Positions 1 to 8,813 of a stretch of DNA of 64,000 nt are shown piece after piece. A model generated the notes under the pieces. That model did no database searches. It saw only the letters and a list, made by a program, of their open reading frames with translations, and was not told where the DNA came from. This DNA comes from Lachnospiraceae bacterium (lineage in GTDB: Bacteria > Bacillota > Clostridia > Lachnospirales > Lachnospiraceae): NCBI GenBank assembly GCA_910574715.1, contig CAJTCH010000003.1, positions 1-64,000 on the forward strand. The letters are read 5' to 3'. Each line of letters opens with the position of its first letter. Position 1 is the stretch's first letter. The translations under genes were made by a program, and so were the position numbers.

Positions 1-323
1 CAAGCCTTGAGAAATCTATTTCCTTCCGACAACACTTCCATAATCGGATCACTCTTAAACGCATCATCATACATCTGCCGGCTGTACGGCGTTGTCATCA
101 CCAGCCGCGCCAGCTTCTCCGGATCCGTTTGAATGCACTGGAAGAGATTCACCACATCCCAGTCCAGATCATTGACCGTCTCTATGTCTGACGGGGCTTT
201 TCTGAAGAACATTGCCCCGCTGCCGAAATACGGTTCCAAGTAGGTATGATGATCCGGTATCAGTTCCACAAGCTTATCTGCAATCCTCCATTTACTCCCC
301 GGATATTTCAAAACACGATTCAA
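1..323 (-). CDS. DNA adenine methylase (Dam/D12 class), 3'-truncated by window edge
   Basis: This encodes the N-terminal ~107 residues of a D12-class N6-adenine methyltransferase. The opening KYPGSKWRIADKLVELIP followed by TYLEPYFGSGAMFF is the typical SAM-binding motif I of Dam-like phage enzymes, and NDLDWDVVNLF follows it. I place the start at a TTG (321-323) because AGAAGGTGG lies just upstream. The nearby ATG is in another frame and stops after 11 codons. It is the last visible gene of the leftward prophage early cluster and probably modifies phage or host DNA. The catalytic DPPY motif would lie beyond the window edge. Confidence 0.85.
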   Translation of the reverse strand, partial: MNRVLKYPGSKWRIADKLVELIPDHHTYLEPYFGSGAMFFRKAPSDIETVNDLDWDVVNLFQCIQTDPEKLARLVMTTPYSRQMYDDAFKSDPIMEVLSEGNRFLKA

Positions 324-336
324 TCATCCACCTTCT

Positions 337-534
337 TCACACCTTCCCCGGCATAAACCAATCTAGCTTCCGCCGTTTCACATATCCCCAAAACACTTTG
401 TAGCTGCTGTACACCCTGAAATACTTCTCCACATAATCATACGTTGCTTTTATAGACATACCAGAAAATAAAAGCTCCTGGATCCGTGAGTAGTAAGGGT
501 CAAATACGCTGCGTCCTGTTCTAATATCACTCAT
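337..534 (-). CDS. small phage protein, helix-turn-helix-like, unknown function
   Basis: This 65-residue basic protein is not recognised by name. The stretch IQELLFSGMSIKATYDYVEK looks like a small helix-turn-helix (a 'sgmsikaty' turn), and an aromatic/basic tail ends in MPGKV. It begins with ATG and sits 13 bp upstream of the methylase gene in the same leftward operon, so DNA binding or transcription control is plausible but unproven. Confidence 0.55.
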   Translation of the reverse strand: MSDIRTGRSVFDPYYSRIQELLFSGMSIKATYDYVEKYFRVYSSYKVFWGYVKRRKLDWFMPGKV

Positions 535-588
535 TTATTAATACCCGCATCCATACCGATAGCATTTCCTCCGCTCCCATCGATTCAC

Positions 589-1170
589 TCAGCTCGGAAT
601 AAACCACCAGGTTTTCTGATTCTTCCCATATCCTGTCGTTGATTGATCTACCTGCAGATCCCTCTTCGCCTTCATCAGATCCGCACGCTTGATCCCATTC
701 GCTTCACTCTTTAGGATCACCTCTTCAGAATTCATACGGCCTCCGGCAAGCATACTTTTCAAAAATTCACAGGCTTTCTCGTGATCCGATCTCCCCAGAT
801 CCTTTAGACAGTCTTTGATCTTCTCTATCTGTACTGTATTTGCATTCGCCTTCGCAAGTAATTTCTCGGTACTCCCCGCCAGCATATCCAGCAGCTCTTC
901 GATTGCACCAAGCTTATGAAAAATATTTTCGATTACCTTGACCTCTGTCGGCGATATAGTAGAATCCGCTTCTATAAGGCTTCCCGGGTCCAATCCCAGA
1001 AGGATACACATCACCTGCTCCACACTTTTCGGCTGCTCCCGCGTCTTGGCCAGATTGCTGATATAAGATCTGCTCCTTCCAAGTTCCAGGCTGAACCCCT
1101 CCTTCGTCTTTCCATTCCTCGCAATCTCAGCGCATAACCTTCCATAATCAATCCTCACTTTTTCTATCAT
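589..1170 (-). CDS. XRE-type helix-turn-helix phage protein with C-terminal basic domain
   Basis: This 193-residue protein has an XRE/Cro-type HTH at about residues 8-60 (RLCAEIARNGKTKEGFSLEL, then SRSYISNLA). A helical middle section follows. The C-terminal domain (~140-193) resembles a winged helix, with GIKRADLMKAKRDLQV and a final KTWWFIPS. It lies directly downstream of the replication helicase and a small protein in the leftward early cluster. A role as an early or late gene regulator is inferred from the domain and position only. Confidence 0.7.
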   Translation of the reverse strand: MIEKVRIDYGRLCAEIARNGKTKEGFSLELGRSRSYISNLAKTREQPKSVEQVMCILLGLDPGSLIEADSTISPTEVKVIENIFHKLGAIEELLDMLAGSTEKLLAKANANTVQIEKIKDCLKDLGRSDHEKACEFLKSMLAGGRMNSEEVILKSEANGIKRADLMKAKRDLQVDQSTTGYGKNQKTWWFIPS

Positions 1171-1175
1171 TACGT

Positions 1176-1397
1176 CTAATCCTCACCTTTTTCCTTCTCC
1201 CATAAATCATGTATCGTCTGCACCTGCGGAGCGAACCACAAGAGAAGATCAACAATGTCCGCCCTATTTCCATATTCTGACTCGATCTTCATTGACCGGT
1301 TATTATATTCATCCATATTATGATCCGTAAGATACTGGCTGAAATTCTTCGCACATGCATTATACATATCTTTCACCCGTTTAATTTTATCCTGCAC
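1176..1397 (-). CDS. hypothetical small phage protein
   Basis: This 73-residue acidic helical protein has a GTG start preceded by GGGGAGGTTGGT, a good ribosome site. It lies between the primase-helicase and the HTH gene, 5 bp from the latter, so it belongs to the prophage early operon. No domain is recognised. Confidence 0.6.
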   Translation of the reverse strand: MQDKIKRVKDMYNACAKNFSQYLTDHNMDEYNNRSMKIESEYGNRADIVDLLLWFAPQVQTIHDLWEKEKGED

Positions 1398-1439
1398 ACC
1401 AACCTCCCCAACGAACCTTCTGCCCGCGATACCCGGGTA

Positions 1440-3254
1440 CTATGTAAATGGCGTCTCGAACTCCCATTCAACCCAACTATCGTTATTCTTATCCCATCCA
1501 TAATCAACTCCCAGCTCATCACCATCACCATAGATCCGCTTAGACTTTTCATCGTAATCCAACACAAAGCCTTTCGTCTCCGTCTTTCCAAACAAACGGT
1601 TCTTCGATACCTTCAGCAACCTCTGTCCCGGATGCAGGTCCTTCCCCTTTTCATAGGCAATCGTGATCGTCGCAAGATTCGAGATATCCCCGCTTCCACT
1701 GATCTCATCGTTCTCATTCGCAGTAAAATTATTTTTCCTCTTATGCGCCACCAGAAGGATCAGCACATTATATTTCAGCGCTATCCTAGACAGCTTCTTT
1801 ACAAAAAGACTTTGCCTGTCATATTTATCAAAAGCGGTCCCCTGCTCCAGATCCAACGCCGTCATGAGGTTGTCCAAAAGAATCACATCCACGCCATACT
1901 GCAGGATCACATTTTCCGTAATAGCCAGAAGGCTCTCTTTTTCATCACCCTCCACGGTCCGGTTATCATACAGGAAACATTTCCCGCGGTACCAGTCCGC
2001 AATAAGCTGTCGGTTTGTATCCGATACTTTGTAATTCCTATCCCCCCACTTATTTCGATATTCCGTGATATGGTCCCCTCCGGCAAGCTGGAAATCAATC
2101 CATGACCGGAAAAGGTAATTCGGCAGCTCTCCGCTGTAGGCGAAACCTTTGTGTCCCTGATAAATCGCATTTACCAGGATCTGGCTTGCAAGCGTAGACT
2201 TCCCTTCACCAGGTTTCCCCGATATCAGCGCTACTCCACCGAAGGGAATTCCACCATAGAGCAGCCGGTCTAACTGCCGGATTCCTGTCTGAAGCTTGGG
2301 AAGCTTAAAGATATCCACGTTCTCCACCTCTGACAGATCGATCACGCTCTTGATCGGAACTATTACCGCATTCTCTACACATTTCCTGACCTGATCTGTC
2401 CCATATTTCTGCAGGATCTCATTAGCGTCCTTGCATTCCTTGTAATCTTCTTCCCGCACATGCTTCACGGTACATCTCAAACGCTTCGACAATTCGTCAA
2501 GCAGCGTGATCCTGTCTTTCTCATGGTCTCCAAAAACAATCACTTCCTCAAACCGGTTAATCCAGTCCCAGCAATACGGAACCCAGGTAAATCCCCTGGC
2601 TCCTGTCGGCACCGACACGGCATTCTCAATCCCGGCCGCTGCTACTGAAAGACTGTCGATCTGTCCTTCTGTGATAATCAGCCTGTCAAATTTGTCATTG
2701 CACTGTGCCATTCCAAACAGGATCGGCTTACAGTTCGCCTCACACCATTCTTTGTTCTTATCCTTCTCCCGGTCAAAATCCGTCTTCCGGTACTTCACAA
2801 ACTGCATCCGCCCGGCAGCATCTAAAAACGGGAAAACCAGAATGTTCGGGTGCTCCGTCTGCACAGTGATCTGATATCTCTTTATGACATCCTCCGAAAT
2901 CCCTCTTTCAGTCAGGTACTTTACTGCCTCCGGCTTCGGCCTGATCGGCTCTTTCGGCGTCTTCATCTTTCGGAACTGCCGCCTTGGACGGTAATACTCA
3001 TCCACCTCATTTCCAAGAGAAAAATCAAAATCCCTAGAAAGCGTCAGCATGTTTCCAGATACTCCGCAGGTTGAACGAAAACATTTAAACTGGCCAGTCT
3101 TCAGATTGATTGAGAAGGTGTTGAGATCACCTCTGGAAGGCTTCGGATTACAATAAGGGCATAGCCGGAAGAACAGCTCTCCATTGTGTTCCCTTGTCTG
3201 CGCATGAATATGTCTTGCAAAATCATACGCATCCTGTTCTTTGAACTCATACAT
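1440..3254 (-). CDS. bifunctional phage DNA primase-helicase (T7 gp4/DnaB-like)
   Basis: This 604-residue protein probably both primes and unwinds DNA at the phage replication fork. A zinc-ribbon at the N-terminus uses C32/C35 and C58/C63. A Toprim-type region follows, with E197 in ITEGQIDSL and a GDHEKD motif near 242. The C-terminal RecA/DnaB-like helicase has Walker A GKPGEGKS at 346-353, a Walker B-like DVILLDNLMTAL, and VAHKRK. The order and length match gp4-type fusion proteins. It starts 2 bp after the DnaD-like gene, so the two are probably translated together. Together with RusA and ERF it forms a complete replication/recombination module. Confidence 0.9.
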   Translation of the reverse strand: MYEFKEQDAYDFARHIHAQTREHNGELFFRLCPYCNPKPSRGDLNTFSINLKTGQFKCFRSTCGVSGNMLTLSRDFDFSLGNEVDEYYRPRRQFRKMKTPKEPIRPKPEAVKYLTERGISEDVIKRYQITVQTEHPNILVFPFLDAAGRMQFVKYRKTDFDREKDKNKEWCEANCKPILFGMAQCNDKFDRLIITEGQIDSLSVAAAGIENAVSVPTGARGFTWVPYCWDWINRFEEVIVFGDHEKDRITLLDELSKRLRCTVKHVREEDYKECKDANEILQKYGTDQVRKCVENAVIVPIKSVIDLSEVENVDIFKLPKLQTGIRQLDRLLYGGIPFGGVALISGKPGEGKSTLASQILVNAIYQGHKGFAYSGELPNYLFRSWIDFQLAGGDHITEYRNKWGDRNYKVSDTNRQLIADWYRGKCFLYDNRTVEGDEKESLLAITENVILQYGVDVILLDNLMTALDLEQGTAFDKYDRQSLFVKKLSRIALKYNVLILLVAHKRKNNFTANENDEISGSGDISNLATITIAYEKGKDLHPGQRLLKVSKNRLFGKTETKGFVLDYDEKSKRIYGDGDELGVDYGWDKNNDSWVEWEFETPFT

Positions 3255-3256
3255 GC

Positions 3257-4219
3257 CTATTCCTCCCAGCCATTAGGACCGTACTTCCACCATTCTTCGT
3301 CTTCACCGATCAGCTCCTCTTCTGGATCTGGATTCGGATCCGTCTCTTCTGCCTTCGGTATCTCTGGATGTTTCACTTCCAGATAATCCTCAAACACACA
3401 TTTTTCCAGGAAATTGTTCGGCAGGAACATCTTGTCACCGGAATCTTTGATATACTCTGCATAATTCGTCGCAGATAAGATCAATTGATCTTCCGTAACA
3501 CTTCCAGACAGAACCAACTCACTGTAAGCCATCTCTGCCAGATATCGTCTCTGTTTATTGGGAAAGACAGACCAAAAATCATCGAAGCGCACTACCTGCA
3601 TAATTTCCTTTCCTTTACTTTTATTTACTTTACTTTCCTTTGCGGTGTTTTTCTTGGATTTACTCATATTTTTCTCGGAATTATCCGGGTTTTTCTTGGA
3701 AAAACTCTTGTTATTCGCGACTTTAATACAAGATGCAGTTTCCTCTTCATCTAAAAGCCAGATCTCAGCATTCACTTCAAACTGTCTTTTACGTCCTTTA
3801 ACTGCCTCCTGATAACGTTTCTGTATTCCCGGTGAGGTGATAACCTCTGCCCTCTCCTGTCCGTTGCCGCCATCGGCTAACTCGCATTGTGGTCTGTTAT
3901 CCCCTTCTTTTTGTATGGTAATGATAGTGTCCGGATTAGTAAGTGTTCTCTTTACGAGTAGTGACCGGCTAACCAAGAATGTCATTACCTGCTCAATAAA
4001 CCCTTCCGTAAGATGCAGATCATCCATGGCATCATCCATACTCTCCGCATCCCACCTTATGTAATATCCGTTCCGATAGATCTCCGTCAGCAGATAAATA
4101 TAAAACAACATCCCGTCACTCCCATATCTGGAATGAAGCCGTTTGATCCGCTTATCCGCATAAAAGAAATCCGTATCAAATGAAAAATAGAGCAATCCGT
4201 CCTGTTTAGGACGTGCCAT
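3257..4219 (-). CDS. DnaD-like phage replication initiator (Lin1244/Lin1753 N-terminal domain)
   Basis: This is a 320-residue protein. Its N-terminus (GLLYFSFDTDFF, RYGSDGMLFYIYLLTEIY) matches the Lin1244/Lin1753-type (DUF4373) winged-helix domain of phage DnaD-like initiators. The middle is basic and low complexity (Lys/Ser-rich, ~180-210). A C-terminal helical region (FDDFWSVFPNKQRRYLAEMAY) resembles the DnaD/DnaB2 tail that contacts helicase or DNA. It sits immediately upstream of the primase-helicase gene, which fits a helicase-loading role. That role is inferred from family and context. Confidence 0.75.
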   Translation of the reverse strand: MARPKQDGLLYFSFDTDFFYADKRIKRLHSRYGSDGMLFYIYLLTEIYRNGYYIRWDAESMDDAMDDLHLTEGFIEQVMTFLVSRSLLVKRTLTNPDTIITIQKEGDNRPQCELADGGNGQERAEVITSPGIQKRYQEAVKGRKRQFEVNAEIWLLDEEETASCIKVANNKSFSKKNPDNSEKNMSKSKKNTAKESKVNKSKGKEIMQVVRFDDFWSVFPNKQRRYLAEMAYSELVLSGSVTEDQLILSATNYAEYIKDSGDKMFLPNNFLEKCVFEDYLEVKHPEIPKAEETDPNPDPEEELIGEDEEWWKYGPNGWEE

Positions 4220-4220
4220 A

Positions 4221-4595
4221 TTATCCGTCCGCCTCTCTTATCAAAACTTCGATCCGTGGATTCTTCTTATCCACATCAAACTTGTCAGAAAATCCAACAA
4301 CATAGTTCCGGCCGTCATCCTTCAGAATGCTACACTGTACAAGTGCATCCTGGATAAATTTCTTTGCAAACGCTATGTTATCACAATCCCGTCGTATATC
4401 CTTTTCAAACCAATAATACTTCATGTAAACCGGTCTTCTGATATGTACCCCATGCAAACATTTTCTTATGGCTACCGCAATTAAATCTTCGCTCTCTCGC
4501 TTTAATTTTGCGGCCTTATACCGATTTGCGCGTTCAGCCGAGATATATTCATTTAAACCCGGAAGTCTGCCCGGAATAACTAATAAATATTCCAC
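4221..4595 (-). CDS. RusA-family Holliday junction resolvase
   Basis: This 124-residue protein matches RusA endodeoxyribonucleases: IPGRLPGLNEYI at the N-terminus, DCDNIAFAKKFIQDAL with the conserved acidic residues and lysine, and a final PRIEVLIRE strand. RusA cuts four-way junctions and helps resolve phage replication intermediates. I prefer the GTG at 4593-4595, because AAAGGAGGGGCC lies directly upstream. A longer frame from a TTG at 4643 would add 16 unlikely residues. The stop is just before the DnaD-like gene start. Confidence 0.85.
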   Translation of the reverse strand: MEYLLVIPGRLPGLNEYISAERANRYKAAKLKRESEDLIAVAIRKCLHGVHIRRPVYMKYYWFEKDIRRDCDNIAFAKKFIQDALVQCSILKDDGRNYVVGFSDKFDVDKKNPRIEVLIREADG

Positions 4596-4734
4596 GGCCC
4601 CTCCTTTCCGCTGGCAGTCCGCACTCTGCCAGCAAGCCGACAAACGCTACATATTGTACAGTTACATTCGTGCGGATGAATCATAATCAATAGTTACCTC
4701 GTGATACAATCCCTCAAAAGAGAAGATGCCTATA

Positions 4735-5478
4735 TTATGCAATCACTGTAATGTGGTATCTCTCCAGTTCTTCAGCAAGCCCAGATTCCAGATATCCCTT
4801 GATCCGCTTCATGGCCGCATTCTTCCAAAGTCCGCCATCCGCTTCCACCAATTTAAACGCCGGGCCCCTCTCACTGTCCTTGATCCGGAATACATAAGCG
4901 CTCTCAGGTTGCTCGATCTCTCCAAATGTCCTGTATGGTCTGAGCCTTACAGGGTTCGGAACGATCACATCCGTATTATTCGCGATACCGCTCTTAATCG
5001 TCGTCTTCTGGCTAATCCCGTCATCCTTATAATTTGCCGTAGTCCCTGCCTGGATAGTCCCGGCAACCTTCATAATGCTCTCCAGATCTTCCGTTGGAAT
5101 AAAATTCGACTGCAGCTCGATCAAGAATCTTTCCTGGTCATAGTAATGATCAAACTGGAATTCATTCACAATTGCAGAAGATTTCAACAGATACTCCCGG
5201 TCCCTTTCGTCGATCAGGCCAGAATACAATCTCACCTCCGTCGGGCTCACCACATGCAGGAGCATGGTCTCCCTCAGTTCCTCTGACTTCCCTTTGATAT
5301 AGTCCACGACTGCCGTCAATGTATTCGCCCTGATCTCATCCGCCATATCAAAAGAATGGTAGCGTCTCAGATCCTTATCACAATATGTCTTCCCATCGAT
5401 CTCTACGATCTTGGGATCCATCCCATCAACCTTCAATCCTACAACGTACTGTAATGCTTCCCTTAATCCTTCCATCAT
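4735..5478 (-). CDS. conserved phage protein of unknown function
   Basis: This 247-residue protein is not recognised. It has a central patch LYSGLIDERDREYLLKSSAI and an acidic, soluble composition without membrane segments. An AGGAGAAGAAAG ribosome site precedes tandem ATGs. It lies between RusA and the 'replication terminator'-type gene in the recombination block, so a role in replication or recombination is possible. It resembles a recurrent clostridial phage protein, but I cannot name the family. Confidence 0.65.
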   Translation of the reverse strand: MMEGLREALQYVVGLKVDGMDPKIVEIDGKTYCDKDLRRYHSFDMADEIRANTLTAVVDYIKGKSEELRETMLLHVVSPTEVRLYSGLIDERDREYLLKSSAIVNEFQFDHYYDQERFLIELQSNFIPTEDLESIMKVAGTIQAGTTANYKDDGISQKTTIKSGIANNTDVIVPNPVRLRPYRTFGEIEQPESAYVFRIKDSERGPAFKLVEADGGLWKNAAMKRIKGYLESGLAEELERYHITVIA

Positions 5479-5496
5479 CTTTCTTCTCCTCCTATG

Positions 5497-5937
5497 CTAT
5501 GCTTTTCTTCTCATATCAACAATTCTCTCCCCCGAAGGCTTCTCACCTGCAGGCTCCAGGATCTCACCCGTATCCGCATCAAACGGCCGGCCATCTGCAG
5601 ATACCTGTGCTGCTTGTGTGTCCTCTATAGACATCTGCCCAGGAATCTGACCCGTCGTAACCTCGGCAACATCCACCTCTCCTGTACGAAGATCCTTTCC
5701 CATACTAAGGGCAGTATCCGTTCCAGCAGCCGGCGCTAAGGCTGTCTTAGTCTGAATGTCTATGGGAGCAAAATTCCTGTCTTTGTTTGGCTTAAACGTA
5801 ATCGTCACCGTAACTTTCCGCTTTGCCAGGGCATCCGTATTGGGATCCTGGATGTTCTCCGTCACTTCCTTAAATGCCCGGTTTACTTGTGCACTGAACG
5901 CGCCATTTGCCAGTGTTTCAAGATTCACGTGTCTCAT
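5497..5937 (-). CDS. phage protein of the type often labelled 'replication terminator protein'
   Basis: This is a 146-residue protein. Its N-terminus (NLETLANGAFSAQVNRAFKE, then NIQDPNT and KVTVTITFKPNKDRN) closely resembles small clostridial phage proteins that databases label replication terminator protein. That label is weakly founded, so function should be taken as unknown. The C-terminal third is Gly/Pro/Glu-rich and probably disordered. It lies between the NinB-like gene and an unknown phage gene in the recombination cluster. Confidence 0.6.
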   Translation of the reverse strand: MRHVNLETLANGAFSAQVNRAFKEVTENIQDPNTDALAKRKVTVTITFKPNKDRNFAPIDIQTKTALAPAAGTDTALSMGKDLRTGEVDVAEVTTGQIPGQMSIEDTQAAQVSADGRPFDADTGEILEPAGEKPSGERIVDMRRKA

Positions 5938-6019
5938 ATCCTATCCTTCCTTTCTTCCATACTATTGATAAAAGCATTCTTCCCTACGCTCTGATCAACC
6001 AAAATTTCCACTTAACTGC

Positions 6020-6592
6020 TTAAAAATCTATCCCATACTTCTCCTTCAGAATCCTTCGTTCTTCCGGCGATGCGATTTCTGCATCCGCCATCCCCACATC
6101 CCTGCAATCCCCCACAAGCCCGTTAATCAACCGGGACATCTCCGCCGTATCATAGGTACTGCTTCCCCGGAGCATGATATAAGTCCGGTACATCACTCCA
6201 TCATTTCCCATCCTCACATCCGAAGTAGGCTTTAAATGATACACCTGGGATTCCATTACCTGCTTACTGGCAGCATCCGTATCTGGAATGGGAATTGGAA
6301 GCATCTTCCCATCCACGATCTCCATAAATCCATGCTTTGATAAAAGAATGTTGTGAAGCTCTGCATTGGATGTCCCCAAGATTCCTGCCAACTTCGTGAG
6401 AAGCGCCCAATAATATCTATTAGCATCCAGACTTCTCTTACGCCTATACGGCTTGATCTCCAGACTCAGCTTATCGCAGTCCTTCAACTCCTCATACGCC
6501 TGTCCGAAGTCTTCATTCGGCTCAAACAGAATCGTCAGGCGGTGCGTCATAAAATCAATGATCGGCTGTTTCAGTTTCCCGGTAAACTTCAT
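6020..6592 (-). CDS. NinB-like phage recombination protein
   Basis: This encodes about 190 residues. The motif KRSLDANRYYWALLTKLA is the signature region of lambda NinB (Orf)-type recombination mediators, which help load annealing proteins on SSB-coated DNA. The gene directly follows the ERF annealing gene. I favour the ATG at 6590-6592, whose A/T overlap the TAA stop of erf (TAATG), giving translational coupling. A GTG four codons upstream sits too close to the AAGGAG. The family call rests on one motif plus context. Confidence 0.6.
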   Translation of the reverse strand: MKFTGKLKQPIIDFMTHRLTILFEPNEDFGQAYEELKDCDKLSLEIKPYRRKRSLDANRYYWALLTKLAGILGTSNAELHNILLSKHGFMEIVDGKMLPIPIPDTDAASKQVMESQVYHLKPTSDVRMGNDGVMYRTYIMLRGSSTYDTAEMSRLINGLVGDCRDVGMADAEIASPEERRILKEKYGIDF

Positions 6593-7290
6593 TAGGCTGC
6601 ACACTTCTCCTTTACCTGTTCAAAATGCTGAGTGATATTTTCATGCTGTGACACCGACAATTGGGATAAATCTGAAACCTTGTACGCGCTGCACACCTTC
6701 GTCTCATCAACCCCATTGTCCTTGAAGCGTTTTCTGAGCGCATCCAGTACCTTTTTATCAATCAATTTCTTCTGGGTGCCGCCTTTGGGATCCCTGTTTG
6801 AACCCGCTGCATTCTGGCTCTGCTGTTGATTCTTATTTGCGCCTGCATTTCGACTCCGCTGTTGGTTCTTATCATCCTTTGCATTCTGACTTTGCTGCTG
6901 ATTCTCATTGGTATCCGCGTCCTTCACATCATCCAGAAGAAGCAGCCCATTCAGCGCATACTTCCGGGCATAAGAGGAGGCGGTCCCTGTGATCTGTGAG
7001 GAGTCCATACCTTTCTTGGAGTCCTCTTCCCTTGCAAAAGATTGGTTCGAGACAGATTCACCGCTCTCACAATCAACCAGTGTTGCGGTAGCTTTGATAT
7101 AATACCGGTTACCAATAAATATCAGATCGTCATTGACTGTCACTGTACATTTATGTGTCTGTAAAATCGGTTTCAATGCAGATAAGATATCCTCACAGCT
7201 CCGGTAATCATAATTACCAAACTTATTGTGCTGGTTCTTCGGTACACTTATGGATGACTGGATCTTCAAAAGCTTCTCATGTACCGCCAT
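6592..7290 (-). CDS. ERF-family single-strand annealing protein
   Basis: This is a 232-residue ERF superfamily recombinase. Diagnostic features are NKFGNYDYRSCEDILSALKP near the N-terminus and GTASSYARKYALNGLLLLDD near residue 110. ERF proteins anneal complementary single strands during phage recombination. A Gln/Asn-rich linker (~140-175) contains an imperfect repeat of NQQ(Q/R)S(Q/R)NA, followed by a small C-terminal helical domain. The ATG overlaps the TGA of the upstream DUF1351 gene (TGATG), indicating coupled translation. Confidence 0.85.
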   Translation of the reverse strand: MAVHEKLLKIQSSISVPKNQHNKFGNYDYRSCEDILSALKPILQTHKCTVTVNDDLIFIGNRYYIKATATLVDCESGESVSNQSFAREEDSKKGMDSSQITGTASSYARKYALNGLLLLDDVKDADTNENQQQSQNAKDDKNQQRSRNAGANKNQQQSQNAAGSNRDPKGGTQKKLIDKKVLDALRKRFKDNGVDETKVCSAYKVSDLSQLSVSQHENITQHFEQVKEKCAA

Positions 7291-8207
7291 CAAACATCTT
7301 TCCTTTCATAATAGAGTCCCCAACTATTGAATGCCATTTCGACCTCCTGAAGTTCTTCCATCGTTCCAACAACCACATATAAAACCTTCATAGAATGTTT
7401 CTCAGTAAGCGGTGCTGCTGCAGCTTCATCCACTGTCTTGATCTCCTCTACAGCCTCTCTTTTTGCTTCATTTCTGATCCGCTCTTCCTCTGCAATACGG
7501 GCTCTTTCTTCCCTTCGGATCTTTTCAATCTCTTCTCTTCGCAGCGCTTCCGCCCTCTCAGCCTCTCGTCGTTCCTGCTGCGCCAGGATCTCCTTCTTTT
7601 TTGCTTCATAGTCACTGATATATTTCACAGCAGCGGCAAGATTACGATTCGCCATATACAGGGCAAGCGCAGCCTGTACCTTATCAGATCCCATGGAAGA
7701 AATGACGGAGATCTCTCCTTGCGTCTTAGTGACGATCTCAGAAATCTCCTTTTTGACCGTCTTCATATTCGTCGTAGCATTGTCCCACTTCGCTCCATAG
7801 ATGCATTCCAGAGGTATGTAGTCCTGCAGGTCCTCCGGTACCAGTTCGTTATAAACAGCTTCAATTTCCTCTTTCTTCTCTCTGATCCGCTTCTCTTCAA
7901 ATGCCTGCACCTGTCCATTAATAAAATTAATCGGCTCATCGTACAAAGCAATCAGGTTTTTAGCTCTAGTCTCTACCTCATTCCACGGCGCCATATATTG
8001 ATTCTTTGCATCTCGAAGATTCTCTTGAAACTCCTTTTTCTGTTTCCGAAGACTTGCTACCTGCTTCTTTGCATATGTCTTACTGTCTTCGGTAAAAACA
8101 ACACCCTCAAACTCTGCAAGCGTTCCCTTGATCGCCTGCTCCACCTGATCGAAGTTACAGGATATCTTTGCACTTTCCTGTGTAATTACTGCTACTATAT
8201 TGTTCAT
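7290..8207 (-). CDS. DUF1351 phage protein, coiled-coil
   Basis: This 305-residue protein matches the DUF1351 pattern common beside phage annealing proteins: an early AKKQVASLRKQKKEFQENL helix, then MAPWNEVETRAKNLIALYDE. A long charged coiled coil at ~200-250 (Glu/Arg/Lys repeats) precedes a small C-terminal alpha/beta segment. A strong GAGGAGGAATTG ribosome site supports the ATG. Function is unknown. Position next to erf suggests a partner in recombination. Confidence 0.75.
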   Translation of the reverse strand: MNNIVAVITQESAKISCNFDQVEQAIKGTLAEFEGVVFTEDSKTYAKKQVASLRKQKKEFQENLRDAKNQYMAPWNEVETRAKNLIALYDEPINFINGQVQAFEEKRIREKKEEIEAVYNELVPEDLQDYIPLECIYGAKWDNATTNMKTVKKEISEIVTKTQGEISVISSMGSDKVQAALALYMANRNLAAAVKYISDYEAKKKEILAQQERREAERAEALRREEIEKIRREERARIAEEERIRNEAKREAVEEIKTVDEAAAAPLTEKHSMKVLYVVVGTMEELQEVEMAFNSWGLYYERKDV

Positions 8208-8301
8208 GTATCAATTCCTCCTCGTATTCTCTATAATTATCTTTCAGCCTCTCACGAAGGCTCTTTCTGGATGAAAAATATTCCCGTTCCTCAGATGTCA
8301 T
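8155..8301 (-). CDS. possible 48-aa phage protein overlapping the DUF1351 gene start
   Basis: An ATG at 8299-8301 follows GGGAGGGCATT and opens a frame of 48 codons (begins MTSEEREYFSSRKSLRERL), ending at TAA 8155-8157. It overlaps the end of the zinc-ribbon gene and 53 bp of the DUF1351 gene. The sequence is charged and helical. The good ribosome site argues for it, and the long overlap argues against it. Confidence 0.35.
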   Translation of the reverse strand: MTSEEREYFSSRKSLRERLKDNYREYEEELIHEQYSSSNYTGKCKDIL

Positions 8302-8518
8302 AATGCCCTCCCATCTCGGCATTCAGACAGTCCTTGCATATGACTTCACCCTCCATGGTTACAAGACGGCTATCCACATACAAGTCACATCCACACCGAT
8401 CACAATACCTGGGCGCTTCTTCTTTGATACCCTTACACTCTTTCTCTTCATCCCTACATCCACACCGCTCACCGGGATCCAGATGGTCACCGCAGTCAGG
8501 ACAGATATATCCGTACAT
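8291..8518 (-). CDS. small double zinc-ribbon phage protein
   Basis: This 75-residue protein has two Cys clusters: CPDCGDHLDPGERCGC at the N-terminus and CDRCGCDLYVD followed by CKDCL at the C-terminus. This is a paired zinc-finger/ribbon layout. The ATG overlaps the upstream TGA (TGATG), so it is probably coupled to the coiled-coil gene before it. No enzymatic motif is present. Protein or nucleic-acid binding is an inference. Confidence 0.65.
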   Translation of the reverse strand: MYGYICPDCGDHLDPGERCGCRDEEKECKGIKEEAPRYCDRCGCDLYVDSRLVTMEGEVICKDCLNAEMGGHYDI

Positions 8519-8760
8519 CAATCGTCATCCTCCTTCGGTATCGGAATCCCCAAAACAGACGCAAGAACATCTGTCTTAACCGAATAGCTTTCCGTCTTGA
8601 TGATATATTCGACCGCTTTCAGCTTTACAGCCATATCCATGTGTTGCTCATCAAACTTCACGGATTCTTCTAACCGTTGATTCTTATCCCGTAACAACTG
8701 ATTCATTTCCTTTAGCTGCTCTATTTCCTGCTGCATCTGCAAAATCTTTGCATCTTCCAT
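8518..8760 (-). CDS. small coiled-coil phage protein
   Basis: This encodes about 80 residues, with a coiled coil over the first half (ILQMQQEIEQLKEMNQLLRD) and a short C-terminal segment ending PIPKEDDD. I place the start at the ATG at 8758-8760, because AAAGGAGG lies upstream of it. The earlier in-frame ATG at 8805 has no ribosome site. Function unknown. Confidence 0.6.
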   Translation of the reverse strand: MEDAKILQMQQEIEQLKEMNQLLRDKNQRLEESVKFDEQHMDMAVKLKAVEYIIKTESYSVKTDVLASVLGIPIPKEDDD

Positions 8761-8813
8761 TTGACGTCTTCCTCCTTTTCCGCTATAATAGCGGTAGTTA
8801 CTCATTGGAGCGC

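Noticed and set aside
1320-2105. 261-codon rightward frame opposite the primase-helicase
   Set aside because: It is a reverse-strand shadow of the helicase gene, whose zinc, Toprim and Walker motifs leave no doubt about the coding strand.
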